Assembly: GCA_963766365.1 (NCBI GenBank)
Contig: CAVXZK010000016.1
Location: forward strand, 1-64,000
DNA from: JALORV01 sp963766365
GTDB taxonomy: Bacteria; Pseudomonadota; Gammaproteobacteria; Burkholderiales; Burkholderiaceae_F
Length of the DNA stretch: 64,000 bases
Direction of reading: 5' to 3'
Part shown: positions 8,580 to 15,073 of the stretch, piece by piece
Layout: each line of letters starts with the position of its first letter
Position numbering within the stretch: position 1 is the first letter of the stretch
Position numbers and translations under genes: made by a program
The notes under the pieces: generated by a model
Told to the model about the DNA's origin: nothing
Databases searched by the model: none
The model's input: the letters and a program-made list of their open reading frames with translations, nothing else

Positions 8580-10180
8580 CTGCGCTTGACGCGTTTGGAG
8601 CGGTTTGCCTTGGGCGCTGCGCTCGTCTTGGTTGCCTGCGCGGTCGACGCGGGCGGCGCTTCACCGCTTGCCTTTGGCTCCGTGCGCGCCGGCGGACGCG
8701 CCGGCGGCACCATCGACGACGGTGCCCGCTCCGGGGTGTTCACATCGGGCACCGTGAGCGGCACGGCCGGATCGAGCAGCGCATTGACGCCGGCGATGTC
8801 CTCATCGGTCAGCGAAGCGGTGGACGCCTTCAGCCGCAGCGCCGCCAGCAGGAAGTCATAGCGCGCGCGCTTCAGGTCGCGCTGCGTCTGCACCAGCTGC
8901 GTCGTGGCGTTGAGCACGTCCAGCAGGATACGGACGCCGACCTGGTAGCCCAGCTGGGTCGATTCAAGTTGAGTGCGCGCGGACACTTCGGCCGATTCCA
9001 GCGCCCGCACCTGCGCGAGACCGTAGTTGACGCCGGTGTAGGCGTCGCGTGCGGCGTTCGCCGAGTTGCGGCGGGCCGACTCCAGCTCTGCGTTGGAGCG
9101 GTCCTGCAGGGACAGCGCCTCGCGCACGCGGCTTTGCACAACACCACCCTGGTAGATCGGCACGTTCAGTTGCAGCCCGACGGTACCGGTGTTGATGCGC
9201 GGATCGATCAGCGTGCTCGACTGCGTGCCGTTGAACTTGTTGACGTTGTAGCCGCCGACGACATCCAGCGTCGGCTTGTGGCCGTCGCGCTGGCGCTGGA
9301 CCTCGCGGCTGGCGATCTCGTAATTGGCGCGCGCGATCTGCACTCCATAGCTGGTGTCCTCTGCCGAGCGCACCCATTGCTGGATGTCCGCGGGCTGCGG
9401 CGTCGTGAGGTTCGGACGGTCGCGCAGCGGCGCCAGTGTCCCGAGGTCGCGACCGATGATGGTCTGCAGTTCGCTGCGACGGACCAGCAGCGTGCCGAGC
9501 GCGACCTGCTCCTGCGCGACGATCTGGTCGTAGCGCGCCTGCGCCTCGTTGGTGTCAATGATCGTCTTGGTTCCGACCTCGAACTCGCGCCTGGCTTGCT
9601 GCAGCTGCTCCAGCGTCGCCCTTTTCGCAGCATCGAGCGCAATCAGCTGGTCGCGTGCCGACAGCACATTGAAGTACGCGATGGCCACGCGCAGCGCCAG
9701 GTCCTGCGTCGACTGCTGCAGGGTCAGGTCGGCCGCCATCACGGAAATCTTGGCCTGCTCGAGCGCCTGCCAGTTCTGCGGTCGGTACACCGGCACGGTA
9801 AGGTTCACGCCGCCGCCGTAGACGCTGTAGGTGTTGCCGATGTCCGGCTCGGTCGAGTCGTAGCGGTTGACGTCCGTGCGTCCGGTCAGCCCGAGGTTGG
9901 GCAGCAGGCCGGAACGCGCCTGGGGGACGCGCTCCTGCGACGCTTGTTGCTGGTAGCGCGCGGCAGCATAGGCGGCGTCGTTCGCGAGCGCCTCGCGATA
10001 GATCTGCAGCAGGTCGTTCTTGGGCATGCGCCGCGCCGCCTCGATCAACTGCTGCGTGTCCGCGGTCGGACTGGGTACCTGCGCAAGGGCTCCCTGGCTC
10101 GTGGCCAGGACCAGCGCCGATGCGCTCGCCAGGGCTGCAGCGATCGGCCGCAACGCAAACGGGCGGGAAGGAAGGTACAT
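8576..10180 (-). CDS. tolC: TolC family outer-membrane efflux/secretion channel
   Basis: This is the outer-membrane duct used by type I secretion and tripartite efflux pumps. The ATG at 10180 follows a good ribosome site (GGAG, six-base gap) and starts a signal peptide ending near TSQGALA. The mature protein shows the TolC pattern of duplicated coiled-coil halves, with YREALANDAAYAAARYQ at the start, LNVPIYQGGVVQSRVREA in the second half and LDVLNATTQLVQTQRDLKRARYDFL near the end. The last 75 or so residues form a Pro/Ala/Lys-rich low-complexity tail beyond the usual family end. It lies downstream of pcm and the rhodanese gene, a common betaproteobacterial arrangement. Confidence 0.93.
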   Translation of the reverse strand: MYLPSRPFALRPIAAALASASALVLATSQGALAQVPSPTADTQQLIEAARRMPKNDLLQIYREALANDAAYAAARYQQQASQERVPQARSGLLPNLGLTGRTDVNRYDSTEPDIGNTYSVYGGGVNLTVPVYRPQNWQALEQAKISVMAADLTLQQSTQDLALRVAIAYFNVLSARDQLIALDAAKRATLEQLQQARREFEVGTKTIIDTNEAQARYDQIVAQEQVALGTLLVRRSELQTIIGRDLGTLAPLRDRPNLTTPQPADIQQWVRSAEDTSYGVQIARANYEIASREVQRQRDGHKPTLDVVGGYNVNKFNGTQSSTLIDPRINTGTVGLQLNVPIYQGGVVQSRVREALSLQDRSNAELESARRNSANAARDAYTGVNYGLAQVRALESAEVSARTQLESTQLGYQVGVRILLDVLNATTQLVQTQRDLKRARYDFLLAALRLKASTASLTDEDIAGVNALLDPAVPLTVPDVNTPERAPSSMVPPARPPARTEPKASGEAPPASTAQATKTSAAPKANRSKRVKRS

Positions 10181-10194
10181 GGAGTTCTCCAGCT

Positions 10195-10518
10195 TCAGTA
10201 AGTCGGCATCGCCGCATCGACCTGCCGCGCCCAGGCATCGACGCCGCCGGTCAGGTTGTAAACGTCTTCGAAGCCCTGCCGCGCCAGAAATATCGTGACA
10301 TGGGCGCTGCGGCCGCCGTGATGGCAGATGCAGACGATCGGGTCGGAGGGATTCAGCTCGTGCAGCCGCGCCGGCAGTGCTCGCATCGGCACCAGTTCCG
10401 AACCGTCGATGCGGCAGATCTGGGTCTCCCATGGTTCGCGCACGTCCAGCAGGACAGGCGCCTCACGTCCTTCGTCGGCGAGCCAGGAGGACAATTCAGG
10501 TGCCGAGACCGACTTCAT
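10195..10518 (-). CDS. Rhodanese-like domain protein
   Basis: This is a single-domain rhodanese of 107 residues, probably a cytoplasmic sulfurtransferase. The active-site loop is CHHGGRS with the persulfide cysteine at C65. Flanking motifs VLLDVREPWE and NLTGGVDAWA are typical of the fold. The ATG overlaps the pcm stop (TGATG); a TTG one codon earlier is possible but less likely. It sits between pcm and tolC, only 14 bases before tolC, so all three are probably cotranscribed. The physiological sulfur acceptor cannot be told from sequence. Confidence 0.88.
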   Translation of the reverse strand: MKSVSAPELSSWLADEGREAPVLLDVREPWETQICRIDGSELVPMRALPARLHELNPSDPIVCICHHGGRSAHVTIFLARQGFEDVYNLTGGVDAWARQVDAAMPTY

Positions 10519-11195
10519 CAAAAGCGGAAACTCGACGGCCGCTCGGCATTGCGCAGCGGCTTGATGCGGGTCTCGAAGAGCCTGACCGTGTCGAAGCTCG
10601 TGTCGCCGACGCGGGTGATGAGCTCGGCCGACATCACCGGGTCCTCGCCGACGACCGCAGCGAGCCGGCCGCCGATCTTCAACTGCGTGCGCAGCGACTC
10701 CGGCACGACGGGCAGGGAGCCGGTGACGACGATGACGTCGTACGGACCCCGTCCCGACCAGCCGCGGCTGCCGTCACCGCATTCGAGCCTTGCGTTGTGC
10801 ACGCCCGCACGGGCAAGGTTGCCGGACGCAAAGGCGTGCAGGCGCGGATCGATCTCGACCGAAACCACCTGTTGCCCCTTGTGCGCGAGCAAGGCGGCAA
10901 AGTAACCGGAGCCGGTGCCGATTTCGAGGACGGTTTCGTGCCCCTTGATCGCGACTTCCTGCAGGATGCGCGCTTCCATCTTTGGCGCCCACATCGCTTC
11001 CCCGGTGTCGACGCCGTCGAGTCGCAGCGGGATCTCCATGTCCGAGAACGCCAGTGCGCGGTACTGCGGCGGCACGAAGTCCTCGCGCTTCACCACCATC
11101 AGCAGGTCGAGAACCGTCTGGTCGAGCACGTCCCACGGCCGCACCTGCTGCTCGACCATGTTGAATCGTGCTTTCTCGATATCCAGCGTCTGCAT
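10518..11195 (-). CDS. pcm: Protein-L-isoaspartate O-methyltransferase family protein
   Basis: This SAM-dependent class I methyltransferase of the PCMT family would repair isoaspartyl residues in damaged proteins. The SAM motif LEIGTGSGYFAALLA begins at residue 90. Upstream are FVPPQYRALAFSDMEIPL and GEAMWAPKMEARILQ, where canonical Pcm enzymes have an IGxGQTISxP substrate loop. That loop is not canonical here, as is usual for the betaproteobacterial tolC-linked paralogue, so the substrate is less certain than the family. It is the first gene of the pcm-rhodanese-tolC run. Confidence 0.85.
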   Translation of the reverse strand: MQTLDIEKARFNMVEQQVRPWDVLDQTVLDLLMVVKREDFVPPQYRALAFSDMEIPLRLDGVDTGEAMWAPKMEARILQEVAIKGHETVLEIGTGSGYFAALLAHKGQQVVSVEIDPRLHAFASGNLARAGVHNARLECGDGSRGWSGRGPYDVIVVTGSLPVVPESLRTQLKIGGRLAAVVGEDPVMSAELITRVGDTSFDTVRLFETRIKPLRNAERPSSFRF

Positions 11196-11221
11196 CCCCT
11201 GTCCTGTTGCCTTGTCGCGCA

Positions 11222-11240
11222 GCGGTTGCGAGACAACCGC
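11222..11240. repeat. Inverted repeat upstream of pcm
   Basis: A 7-base perfect inverted repeat (GCGGTTG, five-base loop, CAACCGC) lies about 27 bases upstream of the pcm start, in the gap after tetR. It could be a hairpin in the leader or a binding site. Nothing else stands out in this 126-base gap. Confidence 0.3.
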
Positions 11241-11321
11241 GCGAAAGTCTATCAGCGCACCTCAGCCAAGCCGGTGCGGTTCACCCCTCGATTCATGCGC
11301 TCCGTCGCATCTGGAGCACGG

Positions 11322-11969
11322 TCAGGCCGGGCGCAGCGACGACAGCACCATGTCGATGTGCGTCGCGAGGTACGACTCGGCATCCACCGGCTGCTGGCTG
11401 CACGGTCCGAATGATCGTTTCCACAGCGACAGCATCACCAGCGGCGCCGAGATGACGCGGACGACCATCGCGATGTCGACGGCGCGGAACTCGGCGCGGT
11501 CAACGCCGCGGCGGATCGCAGTTGCCAGCAGCTCATGCCACGGCTCGATCACTTCCTCGAGGAAGAAGCGCGCGATCTCCGGGAAGTTGCCGCTCTCGGA
11601 CATCACCAGCTTGCCGAGTCCGCCGGCCTTGCTCTCGCCGTAGACGTGCCACCAGGTGCTGATCAGGAGGCTCAGCAATTCAGCGCTGGAGCCTTCGAAC
11701 CGCATGACCTCGTCGGCCGACTCGCTGATGCGGGCGACGACGTTGTCGCGAACCACCGCCTTGAACAGGTCTTCCTTGTTCTCGAAGTAGAGATACAGCG
11801 TGCCCTTGGACACGCCGGCGTGCGCGGCGACGTCTTCGAGGCGCGTTCCGGCGTATCCCTTTTCTACGAACAGTTCGAGCGCGGCGGCGACCAGTTCATT
11901 CGGGCGCGCCTCCTTGCGGCGCTCCCAGCGGGGCTTGGGGGTGGGGGCGGGTTCTGTTGAAATGCGCAT
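11322..11969 (-). CDS. TetR/AcrR family transcriptional regulator
   Basis: This is a one-component repressor-type regulator of 215 residues. The N-terminal helix-turn-helix is clear at about residues 30-65 (AALELFVEKGYAGTRLEDVAAHAGVSKGT, then LYLYFENKEDLF). The C-terminal ligand domain is helical and ends in LATHIDMVLSSL. A perfect palindrome about 80 bases upstream of its start is a likely operator, suggesting autoregulation. The gene lies on the same strand as pcm-rhodanese-tolC, so control of the efflux channel is a reasonable guess. The ligand is unknown. Confidence 0.9.
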   Translation of the reverse strand: MRISTEPAPTPKPRWERRKEARPNELVAAALELFVEKGYAGTRLEDVAAHAGVSKGTLYLYFENKEDLFKAVVRDNVVARISESADEVMRFEGSSAELLSLLISTWWHVYGESKAGGLGKLVMSESGNFPEIARFFLEEVIEPWHELLATAIRRGVDRAEFRAVDIAMVVRVISAPLVMLSLWKRSFGPCSQQPVDAESYLATHIDMVLSSLRPA

Positions 11970-12049
11970 TGCGGGCGTTAGCGCGAGGGCGGAGACATCG
12001 GTCGGAGGAGGGGCGAGACGCCCCCGCCCTCTGCGCTGACAAATAAGTA

Positions 12050-12063
12050 ACTGACTGGTCAGT
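12050..12063. promoter_or_regulatory. Palindromic operator candidate for the TetR regulator
   Basis: The sequence ACTGAC-TG-GTCAGT is a perfect 6+2+6 palindrome in an AT-richer stretch between divergent tetR and thiD. Its spacing and symmetry fit a TetR-family dimer site that could control both genes. Confidence 0.55.
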
Positions 12064-12111
12064 AATATATGACTCGCGACAAAAGCATGTCAAGCAGGCC
12101 AGTTCCCTAGG

Positions 12112-12969
12112 GTGCGTTCGGTGTCTCCATCTGTTCCCAATGTGCTGACAATTGCTGGTGTGGATCCTTCTGGCGGGGCTGGAGTGCTGGCCGACGTCAA
12201 GGCGATCAGTGCGTTGCGCGGGTACGCCTGTGCAGTCGTCACGGCGCTGACGGCGCAGAACACCCGTGCGGTGGCGGGCGTGCTCCCGATCGCGCCCGCC
12301 TTCGTCAGGGACCAACTCGATGTGCTGCTGGCCGACGTGCGCATCGATGCGACAAAAATCGGCATGGTCGGGCAGGCCCCGGTCATCCAGGCCGTGGCCG
12401 AGCGCCTGGCGCACTGGGCGGTCGCTCCGGTCGTGCTCGACCCGGTCATGGTGGCCAAGAGCGGCGACCCGCTGCTGGACAAATCAGCGGTGGGAGCGCT
12501 GCGCGAGGCGCTGGTGCCGCTGGCGACTGTGATCACTCCGAACCTTCCCGAGGCAGGTGTGCTGCTGGAGACGCGCGCGCCAGAAACCGTCAGGGAGATG
12601 ACTCGCGCCGCGGAGAAACTTCGCAGGCTGATGCGCGGTGACGGCGCGCGCTGGGTGCTGCTGAAAGGCGGTCACCTGCCGGGCAGTGAGGCAATCGATC
12701 TGCTGCACGACGGCGATCGAATGATCGAACTGAGGGCAGACCGCGTAACGACCCGCAACACCCATGGGACCGGCTGCACTCTGTCCGCAGCGCTGGCGAC
12801 GCTGCTGCCACAAAGCGAAGATGTGCCCGCCGCCGCGCGACGCGCCAAGCAGTATCTGACCGAGGCGTTGCGACACGCCGATGATCTCTCTGTCGGTGCC
12901 GGGCATGGACCGGTGCATCACTTCCATGCGCTCTGGCAGACGGCGCAGGGGGCGCGGTCTCTCAGATGA
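12112..12969 (+). CDS. thiD: Hydroxymethylpyrimidine/phosphomethylpyrimidine kinase
   Basis: This ribokinase-fold enzyme phosphorylates HMP and HMP-phosphate for thiamine synthesis. Motifs are LTIAGVDPSGGAGVLADVK at the N-terminus, VLDPVMVAKSGDPLL in the middle, and TRNTHGTGCTLSAALA with the anion hole and catalytic Asp region (GTGC) near the C-terminus. The length of 285 residues is normal. Two GTG starts are possible (12112 and 12121); neither has a strong ribosome site, and homology begins a few codons later. No thiamine riboswitch is visible upstream. Confidence 0.92.
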   Translation: MRSVSPSVPNVLTIAGVDPSGGAGVLADVKAISALRGYACAVVTALTAQNTRAVAGVLPIAPAFVRDQLDVLLADVRIDATKIGMVGQAPVIQAVAERLAHWAVAPVVLDPVMVAKSGDPLLDKSAVGALREALVPLATVITPNLPEAGVLLETRAPETVREMTRAAEKLRRLMRGDGARWVLLKGGHLPGSEAIDLLHDGDRMIELRADRVTTRNTHGTGCTLSAALATLLPQSEDVPAAARRAKQYLTEALRHADDLSVGAGHGPVHHFHALWQTAQGARSLR

Positions 12970-13049
12970 TGTGGCGGGCGGGCCAGAAGCGCAGGGCAGG
13001 CGGCGCGGCATTGGGCGAGAACCCGCAGGCCGACGCTCGAGGCGCTGAT

Positions 13050-13079
13050 TTGACCCCGACAGCGCGAACCGAAGATAAT
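13050..13079 (+). promoter_or_regulatory. Sigma-70-type promoter for tRNA-Met
   Basis: A -35 box TTGACC (13050-13055) and a -10 box GATAAT (13074-13079) are separated by 18 bases and lie just upstream of the tRNA. A GC-rich discriminator (CGCGCCC) follows, as is common at stable-RNA promoters. Confidence 0.6.
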
Positions 13080-13089
13080 TCGCGCCCTT

Positions 13090-13166
13090 GGCGGATTAGC
13101 TCAGCTGGTTAGAGCAGAGGAATCATAATCCTTGTGTCCGGGGTTCGAGTCCCTGATCCGCCACCA
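13090..13166 (+). tRNA. tRNA-Met (CAT anticodon), elongator type
   Basis: A complete cloverleaf of 77 bases with encoded CCA is present. The acceptor arms are GGCGGAT/ATCCGCC, the D arm is GCTC...GAGC, the anticodon loop is ATCATAA (CAT), and the T loop is TTCGAGT. The anticodon stem ends in A-T rather than the three G-C pairs of initiator tRNA, so this is an elongator. A lysidine-modified Ile2 tRNA also has a CAT anticodon, but the arms here look like elongator Met of betaproteobacteria. Confidence 0.93.
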
Positions 13167-13181
13167 CTTCCCCTCTGAGCG

Positions 13182-13475
13182 ATGCGCACCCGACTTGCAT
13201 TCCTCGTTGTTGCCGCATCGATGGCCATGCTGATGGCATGCGGCAGCCAGAAGACCTACTCGGACGGCAGCGTGCTCGGGACGATGACCCCGGGTCAGCT
13301 TCCGGAAGTCACGATCGACGGCAAGACGATGCGTCTGGCGCCTGGCGCGCGCATCGTCAGCACGGGCAACCTGTCGATCACGCCGAACCAGGTGCCGGCC
13401 AATTCCCGCGTGCGCTACAAGACGGACGCCTCGGGGCAGGTCAGCCAGGTCTGGATCATGCCCGCGGAGGAGTAA
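13182..13475 (+). CDS. Small predicted lipoprotein of unknown function
   Basis: This 97-residue protein begins with a lipoprotein signal peptide, with lipobox LMAC and the acylated cysteine at about residue 20. The mature part has no family I recognise; it is a short beta-rich segment ending in RYKTDASGQVSQVWIM. The gene begins 16 bases after tRNA-Met and reads in the same direction, 90 bases before miaB. Codon usage matches its neighbours and the frame is closed by the TAA at 13473-13475. I assign only envelope location. Confidence 0.7.
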   Translation: MRTRLAFLVVAASMAMLMACGSQKTYSDGSVLGTMTPGQLPEVTIDGKTMRLAPGARIVSTGNLSITPNQVPANSRVRYKTDASGQVSQVWIMPAEE

Positions 13476-13564
13476 GTCGCAGTAACTGCGGCTGGCCTCA
13501 CGTTGCCGCCGCCCCGTAGAATCCGCGCTCTGCTTCGCCACCGGCTCTACACCGGCCCGCGACC

Positions 13565-14959
13565 ATGTCATCGAAAAAGCTCTACATCCGCACGTTCGGG
13601 TGCCAGATGAACGAGTACGACTCGGACAAGATGGCCGACGTGCTCAACGCAGCCGACGGCGTCGTAACAATCGACACACCCGAGGAGGCGGACGTGATCC
13701 TGTTCAACACCTGCTCGGTGCGCGAGAAGGCGCAGGAGAAGGTGTTCTCCGACCTCGGGCGCGTCAAGCACCTGAAGCGCCTGAATCCGGATCTCGTGAT
13801 CGGCGTCGGTGGCTGCGTCGCCAGCCAGGAAGGCGCGGCCATCATCGCGCGTGCACCGTACGTCGATGTCGTGTTTGGCCCTCAGACCCTGCATCGCCTG
13901 CCGCAACTGATCGAGGCCAGGCGACTTACCGGTCGGCCCCAGGTCGACATCTCGTTCCCGGAGATCGAGAAGTTTGATCACCTGCCGCCGCCCCGCATCG
14001 AGGGCGCCAGCGCGTTCGTCTCGATCATGGAAGGCTGCAGCAAGTACTGCAGCTTCTGTGTCGTGCCGTATACCCGCGGCGAGGAAATCTCGCGGCCGTT
14101 CGACGACGTGCTGACCGAGGTTGCCGACCTGGCGGATCACGGCGTCAGGGAAGTCACGCTGCTGGGGCAGAACGTCAATGCGTACCGCGGCCGGCTGGGC
14201 GAAGGCGCCGAACAGGCCGACTTCGCCTTCCTGCTGGAGCACATCGCCGAAGTGCCGGGGATCGAACGTATCCGCTACACGACGTCGCATCCTAAGGAGT
14301 TCACGCAGCGGCTGATCGACGTCTATGCGCGCGTGCCGATACTCGTGAGCCACCTCCATTTGCCGGTTCAGACGGGCAGTGACCGCGTGCTGGCGGCGAT
14401 GAAGCGCGGCTATACCGCGATCGAATACAAGTCGATCATCCGGCGGCTGCGGCAGGTGCGTCCGGACATCTCGATTTCGTCCGATTTCATCGTCGGCTTT
14501 CCGGGCGAGTCCGAGGCGGACTTCGAGAAGACGATGGCGCTGGTCGCGGAACTCGGTTTCGATGCCTCGTTTTCGTTCGTCTACAGCAAGCGGCCGGGCA
14601 CTCCGGCCGCGGATCTGGACGACGACACGCCAGACGCGGTCAAGCTGGCGCGACTGCAACGGCTGCAGCAGGCGCTGAACGACAACGTTGCGCGCATCAG
14701 CGAGTCGATGGTCGGCTCCACGCAGCGCATTCTCGTCGAGGGGCCGTCGCGCCGGGACGAGGCGGAACTGATGGGACGCACCGAGAACAACCGCATCGTC
14801 AATTTCCGCGGTCCGGAGCGGCTGGTCGGTCGCATGATCGATGTCCGCGTGACCCAGGCACTGCCGCATTCGCTCCGTGGCGAGGTGCTGGTACGCGAAG
14901 GCGACCGCGTGTCGGCTGACACCAGCCCGCGGTCGAGCGAGTCGGCACCTGTCGTCTAG
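13565..14959 (+). CDS. miaB: tRNA-2-methylthio-N6-dimethylallyladenosine synthase
   Basis: This radical-SAM methylthiotransferase adds the methylthio group to i6A37 in tRNAs. The N-terminal UPF0004 domain has the auxiliary cluster cysteines C13 (FGCQMNEYDS), C50 (FNTCSV) and C84 (GGCVA). The radical SAM cluster is C158, C162 and C165 in GCSKYCSFC. The C-terminal TRAM domain runs from about residue 375. The 464-residue length is normal. A TAGAAT box 48 bases upstream is a likely -10. miaB begins the miaB-phoH-ybeY-corC-lnt order typical of the group, although here a metalloprotease gene has been placed between miaB and phoH. Confidence 0.96.
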   Translation: MSSKKLYIRTFGCQMNEYDSDKMADVLNAADGVVTIDTPEEADVILFNTCSVREKAQEKVFSDLGRVKHLKRLNPDLVIGVGGCVASQEGAAIIARAPYVDVVFGPQTLHRLPQLIEARRLTGRPQVDISFPEIEKFDHLPPPRIEGASAFVSIMEGCSKYCSFCVVPYTRGEEISRPFDDVLTEVADLADHGVREVTLLGQNVNAYRGRLGEGAEQADFAFLLEHIAEVPGIERIRYTTSHPKEFTQRLIDVYARVPILVSHLHLPVQTGSDRVLAAMKRGYTAIEYKSIIRRLRQVRPDISISSDFIVGFPGESEADFEKTMALVAELGFDASFSFVYSKRPGTPAADLDDDTPDAVKLARLQRLQQALNDNVARISESMVGSTQRILVEGPSRRDEAELMGRTENNRIVNFRGPERLVGRMIDVRVTQALPHSLRGEVLVREGDRVSADTSPRSSESAPVV

Positions 14960-15073
14960 GGGCATGGGTCGAAGTGTTTCTTCAGCGGGCCGGGCGTCGA
15001 ATCCGGCCGGCATTCAGATAAACAACGCGGCGGTTGCGTGAGCGCAGCCCCTCGCGCCATGGAGGGTGAACCG

